Source: Bacillota bacterium
GTDB lineage: Bacteria > Bacillota > Clostridia > Lachnospirales > Lachnospiraceae
Assembly: GCA_023409535.1 (NCBI GenBank)
Contig: JAEYGZ010000048.1
Coordinates: 124,001 to 188,000, forward strand
Reading direction: 5' to 3'
DNA: 64,000 bases
Under the pieces are notes generated by a model. That model did no database searches, was not told the origin of the DNA, and saw only the letters and a program-made list of their open reading frames with translations. How positions within the stretch are numbered: the first letter of the stretch is position 1; each line of letters begins with the position of its first letter. Position numbers and translations under genes: made by a program. Of this stretch, positions 45,054 to 53,037 are shown piece by piece.

Positions 45054-46199
45054 TTATTTCCAGAATTTTTTCTTGCCTTTTTCATTCTCCGGGGCGTCGG
45101 AATTCTTTTCTGACTTGCCGGTCATCGCATCCTCAAACTTCTTCAGCAGATCCTTTTGTTCGGAATTCAGATTCGTAGGAACCTGTACAACAAGAGTCAC
45201 ATAATGGTCTCCGCGCACTGCCCTATTTCTGAGACTGGGGACACCCTTCTCCTTCAGTCTTACCTTTGTATCCGTCTGGGTTCCCGCCTTCACCGTATAG
45301 AGAACATCCCCGTCTACGGTATTGATCTTTACATCTCCGCCAAGAACAGCGGTTGCATAGGAAATCGGTGCTGTGGAGTAAATATCATAATCCTGACGCT
45401 GGAAGATCGGGTGCCTGCTTACCTCTACCTCAACCAGTAAGTCCCCTCTCGGACCGCCATTGGTACCCGGTTCGCCCTTACCGCGAATTCTGACACTTTG
45501 ACCGCCGTCGATTCCGGCCGGAATGGAAACCTGAATCTTCTTCTTACTGCTTACATAACCGGTTCCATAGCAGTCGGAACATTTATCGCGAATGATCTTG
45601 CCGGTTCCGTGACAATCCGGGCAGGTCTGTACATTACGAACCATTCCGAATAAAGACTGCTGTGTATATACCACCTGGCCCTTGCCGCCGCATTTTGTAC
45701 AGGTATCTGCAGTGGTGCCGGGTTTTGCTCCTGTTCCGTGGCAGGTATTACATTCATCCTTCAGAGTAAGTTCTAATTCCTTCTCCGTACCAAACACTGC
45801 TTCTTCAAAGGTGATCCTGACAGATGTTCTAAGACTTGCCCCCTGCATGGGACCGTTGTTCGCACGTCTGCTGCGGCCTCCGCCGAACAAATCACCGAAA
45901 ATATCTCCAAAGATATCTCCCATGTCCATTGAGCTGAAGTCAAAGCCGCCGGCGCCTGCTCCGCCGCTTCCGTCAAAGGCTGCGTGTCCGAACTGGTCAT
46001 ATTGCCTGCGCTTATCAGCATCACTTAAGACAGCATAAGCTTCTGAAGCTTCCTTGAACTTTGCTTCTGCGGTTTTATCCCCTGGATTGGTATCCGGATG
46101 ATATTGTTTCGCAAGTTTTCTATATGCTTTTTTTAATTCGTCATCCGTCGCAGATCTGCTGACGCTCAAGACCTCATAATAATCACGTTTATCCGCCAT
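45054..46199 (-). CDS. dnaJ: Chaperone DnaJ
   Basis: DnaJ delivers unfolded clients to DnaK and stimulates its ATPase. The 381-residue type I protein has the J domain with YHPDTNPG (HPD), a Gly/Phe-rich stretch (about 75-115) and the zinc domain. The four repeats of the zinc domain are CNTCHGTG, CTKCGGKG, CPDCHGTG and CSDCYGTG, and the two client-binding domains follow. The ATG at 46199 (MADKRDYYEV) is preferred to a GTG four codons upstream, since AAAGGTGA precedes it properly. A 275-bp gap with two hairpins separates it from dnaK. Confidence 0.97.
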   Translation of the reverse strand: MADKRDYYEVLSVSRSATDDELKKAYRKLAKQYHPDTNPGDKTAEAKFKEASEAYAVLSDADKRRQYDQFGHAAFDGSGGAGAGGFDFSSMDMGDIFGDIFGDLFGGGRSRRANNGPMQGASLRTSVRITFEEAVFGTEKELELTLKDECNTCHGTGAKPGTTADTCTKCGGKGQVVYTQQSLFGMVRNVQTCPDCHGTGKIIRDKCSDCYGTGYVSSKKKIQVSIPAGIDGGQSVRIRGKGEPGTNGGPRGDLLVEVEVSRHPIFQRQDYDIYSTAPISYATAVLGGDVKINTVDGDVLYTVKAGTQTDTKVRLKEKGVPSLRNRAVRGDHYVTLVVQVPTNLNSEQKDLLKKFEDAMTGKSEKNSDAPENEKGKKKFWK

Positions 46200-46398
46200 C
46201 GTTTTATTCACCTTTCATTGCCTATCTATCAAACCAACTAACGAAAAATATAAGTTATCGGAAGATGCACTCATTCCGATAATATAACATAATTGAGAGT
46301 TGTTTTCAAGCCAAACAGGCAGTCAATTATGACCACCCGGAGCCTCTTTTATGTCTGCGCAGGTTAAGAACCCGCGGACTTTGCATAAATTTATGTTG

Positions 46399-46471
46399 AA
46401 GAACTACAAGATGAATTTCGAATGGAACTCATCTTGTAGTTCTTGTAATGTTTTGCACTGATGTGCAAAAC
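46399..46471 (-). terminator. Two hairpins between dnaK and dnaJ
   Basis: A 16-bp perfect stem (46399-46414 with 46429-46444) and a 9-bp stem with a four-base loop (46450-46458 with 46463-46471) lie directly after the dnaK stop. The first is followed by TCAACAT rather than a T run. It may act as a partial terminator or an mRNA-processing or stability element that sets the dnaK to dnaJ ratio. Confidence 0.65.
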
Positions 46472-46474
46472 GAA

Positions 46475-48352
46475 TTATACTTCTCTGTAGTCGCCGTCTA
46501 CAACATCATCATTATTGCCTGTTGAGCCGCCTGCGTTACCTGCGTCGCCATAATTGGCGCCTGACATATCGGGGCCCGCACCTGCAGCACCGCTGTTCTC
46601 ATACAGCTTTGCAAATAAAGCCTGAGCATCGGTCATTAACTTTTCTTTTGCTGCCTTGATATCAGCGATCTCGCCGTCACTCATAACCTCAGGATTTGAT
46701 TTTTCAACCAGTTCCTTCAGTCTGGTAAGGTCCTCTTCTACGGTACCTTTTGCGCCGGCATCAATCTTATCACCAACTTCAGACAATGCCTTCTCTGTCT
46801 GGAATACCATGGAGTCAGCATCATTACGGACATCCACCGCTTCCTTGCGTCTCTTATCCTGTGCTTCGTATTCTGCGGCTTCTCTTACTGCTTTTTCGAT
46901 ATCGTTATCGGACAGGTTGGAACCTGCGGTAATTGTGATATGCTGCTCTCTTCCGGTTCCTATATCCTTAGCGGATACATTTACAATACCGTTGGCATCA
47001 ATATCAAAGGTAACCTCGATCTGAGGAACACCTCTTCTTGCCGGCGGAATACCATCCAGACGGAATTGTCCAAGGCTCTTGTTGTCCTTCGCAAACTGTC
47101 TTTCCCCCTGTACTACGTTGATATCAACTGCGGTCTGATTATCGGCTGCCGTAGAGAACACCTGACTCTTCTTGGTAGGAATGGTGGTATTTCTTTCAAT
47201 CAATCTGGTAGCTACACCGCCAAGGGTCTCAATGGAAAGGGACAGAGGAGTAACATCAAGAAGAAGGATATCTCCTGCACCTGCATCTCCTGCCAGCTTA
47301 CCACCCTGAATGGAAGCACCGATCGCCACGCATTCATCGGGATTTAAAGTCTTGGAAGGCTCCTGGTTCGTTAACTGTCTTACTTTCTCCTGAACGGAAG
47401 GGGTTCTTGTGGAACCACCCACTAATAATACCTTTTTGATGTCCGAAGGAGTAAGGCCTGCATCACGAAGTGCATTCTGAACCGGAACTACGGTTCTTTC
47501 AACCAGGTCATGCGTCAGCTCATCAAATTTTGCACGGGTTAAGTTCATGTCAAAATGCTTCGGGCCTTCTGCAGTTGCTGTGATAAAAGGAAGATTAATG
47601 TTTGTGGTGGTGGCAGAGGATAATTCCTTCTTTGCCTTTTCGGCTGCTTCCTTTAATCTCTGAAGAGCCATCTTATCGGTGGATAAATCAACACCGTCGG
47701 ATTTCTTAAACTCATCAATCATATATCTGGTAACTCTCTCATCGAAATCATCACCACCGAGTCTGTTGTCACCGGAGGTTGCAAGAACCTCGATAACACC
47801 GTCGCCGATATCGATGATGGATACGTCGAAGGTACCACCGCCCAAGTCATATACCATGATCTTCTGCTCATGCTCGTTGTCAAGACCATAAGCGAGGGCT
47901 GCAGCTGTTGGCTCATTGATAATTCTTTTTACATCAAGGCCTGCAATCTTACCGGCATCCTTGGTAGCCTGCCTCTGAGCATCGTTGAAATATGCGGGAA
48001 CCGTAATAACAGCTTCTGTAACTTTCTCGCCGAGATAGCTTTCCGCATCAGCCTTTAATTTCTGAAGGATCATTGCCGAAATTTCCTGAGGAGAATATCT
48101 CTTGTCGTCAATCTTTACCCTGTAATCGGTGCCCATATGTCTCTTGATGGATGAGATTGTTTTATCAGAATTGGTTACTGCCTGGCGTTTTGCAGGCTCA
48201 CCAACGAGACGCTCTCCTGTCTTTGTAAATGCAACAACGGAAGGTGTGGTCCTTGATCCTTCCGTATTCGCAATAACAACGGGTTTTCCGCCTTCCATAA
48301 CGGCCACACATGAATTTGTTGTTCCTAAGTCAATGCCTATGATTTTACCCAT
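46475..48352 (-). CDS. dnaK: Chaperone DnaK (Hsp70)
   Basis: DnaK is the ATP-driven Hsp70 chaperone. The 625-residue protein starts MGKIIGIDLGTTNSCVAV and has VYDLGGGTFDVSI and KVLLVGGSTRTPSVQE in the nucleotide-binding domain. The substrate domain runs from about residue 365, and a Gly/Asn-rich tail ends in DDVVDGDYREV. The subdomain IB insert is short, as in Gram-positives. The ATG at 48352 follows AGGAGG with eight bases between. The leader upstream contains three more copies of this ribosome-site region in hairpins. Confidence 0.98.
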   Translation of the reverse strand: MGKIIGIDLGTTNSCVAVMEGGKPVVIANTEGSRTTPSVVAFTKTGERLVGEPAKRQAVTNSDKTISSIKRHMGTDYRVKIDDKRYSPQEISAMILQKLKADAESYLGEKVTEAVITVPAYFNDAQRQATKDAGKIAGLDVKRIINEPTAAALAYGLDNEHEQKIMVYDLGGGTFDVSIIDIGDGVIEVLATSGDNRLGGDDFDERVTRYMIDEFKKSDGVDLSTDKMALQRLKEAAEKAKKELSSATTTNINLPFITATAEGPKHFDMNLTRAKFDELTHDLVERTVVPVQNALRDAGLTPSDIKKVLLVGGSTRTPSVQEKVRQLTNQEPSKTLNPDECVAIGASIQGGKLAGDAGAGDILLLDVTPLSLSIETLGGVATRLIERNTTIPTKKSQVFSTAADNQTAVDINVVQGERQFAKDNKSLGQFRLDGIPPARRGVPQIEVTFDIDANGIVNVSAKDIGTGREQHITITAGSNLSDNDIEKAVREAAEYEAQDKRRKEAVDVRNDADSMVFQTEKALSEVGDKIDAGAKGTVEEDLTRLKELVEKSNPEVMSDGEIADIKAAKEKLMTDAQALFAKLYENSGAAGAGPDMSGANYGDAGNAGGSTGNNDDVVDGDYREV

Positions 48353-48360
48353 ATTAAATT

Positions 48361-48530
48361 CCTCCTATAATAAATTTAAAATTTGTCACTGTTTACATCA
48401 GGAGGAATATCCTCCTATAGAAAATTATGAACTTACACTACTTAACTTAGGAGGAGTTATCCTCCTATAAATAAATTAAAAACTTAGCACAACTTATACT
48501 TCGGGGGAATAACCCCCTATAATAAATCAT
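48361..48530 (-). repeat. Tandem 50-52 nt repeats of the dnaK ribosome-site region
   Basis: The string TATAGG(A/G)GG occurs four times, with the last C of its complement at 48517, 48465, 48415 and 48365, that is 52, 50 and 50 bases apart. Each copy is preceded by an AATTTATT-like tract. The last copy is the dnaK Shine-Dalgarno. In the other three the purine box pairs with a nearby complement: 5 bp at 48503-48517, and 7 bp at 48449-48466 and 48400-48416. It lies between grpE and dnaK. Confidence 0.9.
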
Positions 48531-48577
48531 AAACTTAATACTGTCAAAAATGTGTTCTCTAACAACCGGTTATGAAT

Positions 48578-49279
48578 CTAGTTTACTACCTTAACCATAC
48601 TGTGGCGGACTACCAGATCCTTGTAGATATATCCCTTTTGAAATTCATCGGATACAATGTTCTCACCCAGGCCTTCATCCTCGCCATGCATCACCGCATT
48701 ATGAAGATTCGGATCAAATTCCTTACCAACAGCGTCAATGGGTTTTACTCCGATCTCATCAAGAGAGGTCAAAAGCTGACGGTAAATCAATTCGATACCT
48801 TGTGCAAATGCGCTTTCCTTTTCCTTCTCTGTGATGGTACCTAAGCCTCTCTCAAAGTTATCTACAATGGGAAGTATTTTTTCTATGAAGCTTTTGATAC
48901 CCATATCATACATTACTGCTTTCTCTTTTTCAGAACGCTTGCGGTAATTATCAAATTCAGCCATGGTTCTCATCAGGCGGTCCGTAAGCTCCTCAATCTT
49001 CTGATCCTTCACAGCAAGCTCTTTGGATTTTGAATTCTTAAAAAAAGATTTTCCGGCCTTCTCAGGCTTACCATCCTCCGCTTCCAACGACTCTGCCGCA
49101 ACATCCTCAGCAATGTCTTCTGACTCGTTAACCACTTCTTCCATTTCAATGTCGCCGGTTGTTACTTCCTGATTCTGATCATCTATTTGTTGCTCCATTG
49201 CTTCCTTTGAATTCTCCTTCATTACTTTCTCCTTTTCCATGGCAGCTTTCATAACGTCGATCACTTTATTATCATTCAA
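48578..49279 (-). CDS. grpE: Nucleotide exchange factor GrpE
   Basis: GrpE releases ADP from DnaK. The 233-residue protein has a long acidic N-terminal region rich in Glu (about 1-75) and a coiled coil with LMRTMAEFDNYRKRSEKEK. The C-terminal beta domain includes FDPNLHNAVMHGEDEG and GYIYKDLVVRHSMVKVV, the GrpE signature. It follows hrcA by 18 bp. The ribosome site AAAGGTGG is about 14 bases from this ATG, so a start a few codons away cannot be excluded. Confidence 0.96.
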   Translation of the reverse strand: MNDNKVIDVMKAAMEKEKVMKENSKEAMEQQIDDQNQEVTTGDIEMEEVVNESEDIAEDVAAESLEAEDGKPEKAGKSFFKNSKSKELAVKDQKIEELTDRLMRTMAEFDNYRKRSEKEKAVMYDMGIKSFIEKILPIVDNFERGLGTITEKEKESAFAQGIELIYRQLLTSLDEIGVKPIDAVGKEFDPNLHNAVMHGEDEGLGENIVSDEFQKGYIYKDLVVRHSMVKVVN

Positions 49280-49297
49280 GTGACGAATACCACCTTT

Positions 49298-50326
49298 CTA
49301 CTTTTTCTTGAAAATATCATCCAGTTGAACCATCAGGGATTGAAGTGTCCCTACCACCTTCTGATAATCCATTCTCTTTGGTCCTATGATACCCACCTTG
49401 CCGTAGACTCCTTCCTCAATCTCATAAGTGGCTGTGACCACGGAGCACTCCTTCATGGAATCTACCGGAGTTTCATCTCCGATATATACCTGAATTCCAC
49501 GGCTTTCTTCATCCTCCATCTTATCCTGAATTAATTCGGTAAGTGCCTTTTTCTCTTCCAGGGTATATAAAATATCAGCAGCTTTTTCCTTATCACTTAA
49601 TTCCGGATATCGTAAAATATTAGTGGTACCCGAGGTGAATATCTCGATATCTTCTTCCTCTGTCACTGCCTGCATGATCGCATCCAAAATATCATTTACA
49701 AGATTGCGGTAATCGCCGGCCTGCTCCTTCATCTGTGTAATCACCGGAAGATTGATCTCTCCAAGATCCAGACCCTGAAGAAAGGTATTGATGACAATAT
49801 TCAGCTTTAATAACGTTTCTTTATTTAAGGATGCTGAGACCTGAATGATTTTATTCTTAACAATATTTCTTTCAAAAACGATGATCGCCAGCAGTTGATT
49901 TTCATCAACCTCCGTTAATTGTATGAATTTCACTTTCTTCTTATATTGAGGGGTGGATACCATTGTCGTATAGTTGGTATTCACGGCAAGCAGCTTCGCT
50001 ACCTGCTGCAGGAGGTTCTCCAGCCGGTCCGCTTTCTGTATCAGCAGCTCACGCATATCCTCAACCTCTTGCACCTTGTCCTGTAAGAGCATATCCACAT
50101 AAAGCCGGTAGCCCTTATCGGATGGAATTCGACCAGCCGAAGTGTGAGGCTGAATAATATAACCTAACTCTTCCAGATCTGACATTTCATTCCGAATGGT
50201 AGCCGAGCTCAAATTAAGATCCGTGAACTTGGAAATAGTTCTTGATCCCACCGGTTCACCGGTCTCCAGATAATTACGGATTATAGCCTGCAAGATTTTA
50301 AGTTTTCTTTCATCCAATTGCTGCAT
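49298..50326 (-). CDS. hrcA: Heat-inducible transcription repressor HrcA
   Basis: HrcA represses class I heat-shock genes by binding CIRCE and is kept active by GroE. The 342-residue protein has an N-terminal winged helix (about 1-75: ILQAIIRNYLETGEPVGSRTI, LSSATIRNEMSDLEELGYI, HTSAGRIPSDKGYR) and the GAF-like dimer core. YGKVGIIGPKRMDY lies near the end. It heads the hrcA-grpE-dnaK-dnaJ run. CIRCE sits 53 bp upstream, so the gene is autoregulated. Confidence 0.97.
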   Translation of the reverse strand: MQQLDERKLKILQAIIRNYLETGEPVGSRTISKFTDLNLSSATIRNEMSDLEELGYIIQPHTSAGRIPSDKGYRLYVDMLLQDKVQEVEDMRELLIQKADRLENLLQQVAKLLAVNTNYTTMVSTPQYKKKVKFIQLTEVDENQLLAIIVFERNIVKNKIIQVSASLNKETLLKLNIVINTFLQGLDLGEINLPVITQMKEQAGDYRNLVNDILDAIMQAVTEEEDIEIFTSGTTNILRYPELSDKEKAADILYTLEEKKALTELIQDKMEDEESRGIQVYIGDETPVDSMKECSVVTATYEIEEGVYGKVGIIGPKRMDYQKVVGTLQSLMVQLDDIFKKK

Positions 50327-50378
50327 CCTCTACCTCGATCCTTAAAAGTCCGGGTCTGTACTGGTTTGTAAGGTTTTG

Positions 50379-50405
50379 TTAGCACTCGCCTCGTTAGAGT
50401 GCTAA
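50379..50405. promoter_or_regulatory. CIRCE operator
   Basis: TTAGCACTC, nine bases, GAGTGCTAA is a perfect CIRCE, the HrcA binding site. It lies just downstream of the hrcA promoter start site, where bound HrcA blocks transcription. Confidence 0.97.
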
Positions 50406-50417
50406 CATCTATAACTT

Positions 50418-50446
50418 AAAATAGCACCATCAATATCTTTTGTCAA
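50418..50446 (-). promoter_or_regulatory. Sigma-A promoter of the hrcA operon
   Basis: TTGACA (50441-50446) and TATTTT (50418-50423) on the minus strand are separated by 17 bp. CIRCE begins about six bases after the predicted start site. Confidence 0.85.
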
Positions 50447-50555
50447 GATTATTTTGTAAAACTTTCAAAAAGTTTCTTATAAATATAAGTAATTCTCCCG
50501 CAAATGACAACCTGCCAAAAGGCATTAAATCACATTGGGCGAACCTTCCCGTACA

Positions 50556-50592
50556 ATATAAAAGCCTCCGCACAGATTAACATGCGGAGGCT
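50556..50592 (-). terminator. Terminator of the surface-protein gene
   Basis: A perfect 10-bp GC-rich stem (AGCCTCCGCA at 50563-50572 with 50583-50592) is followed on the minus strand by TTTTATATTG. It lies 30 bp after the stop at 50622. Confidence 0.85.
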
Positions 50593-50621
50593 AATAACCC
50601 CTTATTATTATATGTACAGTA

Positions 50622-51368
50622 TTATTTTTCTTTCCTTTTCATAACGATGGAACCGCTGCCCATAGCTGCTGCGCCTAAACCAAATAATAATGCCAAGGAT
50701 ACAACTCCGGTCTTAGGAACGGATGCACCATCATCACTTGCCGCAGGTGCTGCTTCGACAGCAAATGGAATAACATTGCCATCGGCATCCGTTAACTTAA
50801 TATTATCGATATAGATATTATTATTTTTATTATTGCCCCAATACTGGAATAAGAAGAAGGCATTTGCAGTATCAACAAATCCAAGATCGGAAGGAATAGC
50901 TTCAGCTACATGTTTTACATCGGAAATATTCTTGGTATCATCCTGAACCGTCCATTCGGTACCGTTTGCCCATGCACCGCCGGAAGCCCAAGGACCGCCG
51001 CCTACAGAGCCGCCGCACCAGTCAGTCTTCGTAGTGTCATCCGGATTCTCGAGAATGAGGTCATATTCCAGCCCTTTTACATCCAAGGCCTTCTCTTCAC
51101 CAACCAGATCTGCTACCATAAATTTAACCTTCGAGATAGCGCCTTGCTGAGGATCCACCTTAAGCATCTTGGAACCCTGGAAGTCTGCCACGGATAAAAC
51201 GGCAGGATCGCCATCCGGTGTTCCGTCAGTGTTGGTAGCCATTGCAATGCCGGCCGGAATAACCCCGTCTTCAAAATCAAGAACTTCTGCTGCTGCACTT
51301 GCATATACAGGGATTGCCGCAATTGCAAGAGTGAATGCTACCGCTAAAAGCTTTTTAAATAATTTCAT
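50622..51368 (-). CDS. Secreted surface protein with sortase-type C-terminus
   Basis: This 248-residue protein has a clear signal peptide (residues 1-26, KKLLAVAFTLAIAAIPVYASA). The mature domain is rich in Asp, Gly and Trp (LDFEDGVIPAG, GGSVGGGPWASGG, NNIYIDNIKLTD) and looks like a beta-sandwich carbohydrate-binding type module. The C-terminus has VPKTG, a hydrophobic stretch and the basic tail MKRKEK, the layout of a sortase signal. VPKTG replaces the classical LPxTG. Its own terminator lies behind it. It interrupts the usual lepA-hemW-hrcA succession, so it is probably a lineage-specific insertion. Ligand and sortase class are unknown. Confidence 0.75.
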   Translation of the reverse strand: MKLFKKLLAVAFTLAIAAIPVYASAAAEVLDFEDGVIPAGIAMATNTDGTPDGDPAVLSVADFQGSKMLKVDPQQGAISKVKFMVADLVGEEKALDVKGLEYDLILENPDDTTKTDWCGGSVGGGPWASGGAWANGTEWTVQDDTKNISDVKHVAEAIPSDLGFVDTANAFFLFQYWGNNKNNNIYIDNIKLTDADGNVIPFAVEAAPAASDDGASVPKTGVVSLALLFGLGAAAMGSGSIVMKRKEK

Positions 51369-51598
51369 AACAAAACTCCTCCTATTTTTTATAAAATTAT
51401 TAACCCCACGGTTTTGCCCGTAATTTCATTACATTTCCATTTTAGCAGATAGCCGAAAGTATGTATATTGTCAAAACGCTCAATAATATCTCTGTGTTTT
51501 TGTGCATATTACAACCAAAAAGCAAAATCATTGCAAATGCAATGCATCAGCAAAATATTATTAATAAGTATAATATAACCTTGTCATTATTTCTTGTG

Positions 51599-52840
51599 CT
51601 ATTCGTCAAATAGAAATTCCGCCAGTACCATATTACTGAGGTCAATTCCCTGTCCTGTCAATCGAATATAATCTCCTTCGATATTAATTAACTGCTTCTT
51701 CTCCAAAGCCCTCAGTATCGGGCCATAGGCTGAAGTAATTGTTATTCCGAACCGCTCCAGAAAGGTTGACTTACTGATTCCGTCACAGCGTCTGAGACCT
51801 AAGAACATAAACTCTTCCATTTGCTCCGCTTTTGATAACACCTGGTGCTCGGTTCTGATTCCAAGAGGATCTTTGCTTATGCTGCTGCCGTCTAATCTGT
51901 TGATGTGAACCAATTTCCTGTCATTTAATGCAATATTATATTCATTACAGTGCAAATTATATTGCTTAATATCGCGCATATTAGAAAATCGTGCACCATC
52001 AAGTAAGGAGGCAGCACCTAATCCGAGTCCCAGATACTCTGTCCCAATCCAATAGGAATTATTATGTCTGCATTCATATCCCATTTTGGCATAATTGGAG
52101 ATCTCATAACGGTGATAACCCGCAGGTTCCAGCAGCTCGGCTGTTTTATAATAGATCAGCCTGTCCGTATCTTCATCGGGCAGTTCCTGCTGATCAGCCG
52201 AACCCGGATGATACCGGTCATAAAATTTAGTACCTTCTTCGATTATCAGGCTGTAAGCAGAGATATGCTCAGGGTTCATGGCAATAACCGTATTCAGCGT
52301 CTTCTCCCAGGAGGCCGGAGTCTGCCCAGGAAGAGCCGACATCAAATCAATGTTGATATTATGAAATCCAACCTCTCTTGCCAGCTTATAGTTTTCAGCA
52401 AATTCTTCAAAGCTATGGATTCTTCCCAGACGCTTTAATTCTTCCTTCTCGGTAGATTGTAAACCGAAGCTGATACGGTTAAGTCCTGCATCTCGATATT
52501 GCAAAAGTTTTTCCATATTTACAGTTCCCGGATTTACCTCTATTGTCGCCTCCAGTACCGCTTCCTCCATATGGAAGGACCTGTGCAGCTCCTCCATAAT
52601 GCGGATGATATCCTCGGCAGGGATACAGGACGGAGTTCCTCCGCCGATGAAAACCGTAGGAACAATATATTCAGAGGTTCTTCCCTGATAGCTTTTGATT
52701 TCCGTAAGCAAGGCTTCCATATACTCGGCTTTAGCAGCATCGGTTGCCGGTGCGGACAGGAAATCACAATAATCACATTTTCTGACGCAGAACGGGATAT
52801 GGATATATAGACCAAGCTCTCTCAAATTTAATTTATTCAT
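51599..52840 (-). CDS. hemW: HemW-like radical SAM protein
   Basis: HemW is a radical-SAM protein that binds heme and is thought to insert it into proteins. It resembles the coproporphyrinogen dehydrogenase HemN but lacks its activity. The 413-residue protein starts with LGLYIHIPFCVRKCDYCDF, giving the CxxxCxxC cluster site. It has FIGGGTPSC, the HemN C-terminal domain with FMFLGLRRCDGIS, and LTGQGIDLSN near the end. It follows lepA in the standard order lepA-hemW-hrcA. Only a weak ribosome site precedes the ATG at 52840. Confidence 0.92.
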   Translation of the reverse strand: MNKLNLRELGLYIHIPFCVRKCDYCDFLSAPATDAAKAEYMEALLTEIKSYQGRTSEYIVPTVFIGGGTPSCIPAEDIIRIMEELHRSFHMEEAVLEATIEVNPGTVNMEKLLQYRDAGLNRISFGLQSTEKEELKRLGRIHSFEEFAENYKLAREVGFHNINIDLMSALPGQTPASWEKTLNTVIAMNPEHISAYSLIIEEGTKFYDRYHPGSADQQELPDEDTDRLIYYKTAELLEPAGYHRYEISNYAKMGYECRHNNSYWIGTEYLGLGLGAASLLDGARFSNMRDIKQYNLHCNEYNIALNDRKLVHINRLDGSSISKDPLGIRTEHQVLSKAEQMEEFMFLGLRRCDGISKSTFLERFGITITSAYGPILRALEKKQLINIEGDYIRLTGQGIDLSNMVLAEFLFDE

Positions 52841-52970
52841 TTTCTTGTACCGCTTTCTTAAGTGTTATCCCTATGATGTTGGCAGTCTATGGACTTTTAC
52901 AATCAGTTAGAAGTATTCACACTTTTGTTGGTATTCTAAATCATTATATTGGCATTGCTTCAATATAAGA

Positions 52971-53022
52971 AAGCTGTTTTAATTTTTACTGAATTACTCA
53001 GTACATCAAAACAGCTTTTTTC
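52971..53022. terminator. Terminator after lepA
   Basis: AAGCTGTTTT (52971-52980) and its complement near 53007-53016 form the base of a hairpin with an inner ACTGA/TCAGT stem. T runs occur on both flanks (six T on the plus side). It lies directly after the lepA stop at 53038. Confidence 0.75.
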
Positions 53023-53037
53023 CTATGTCATTTCTGT

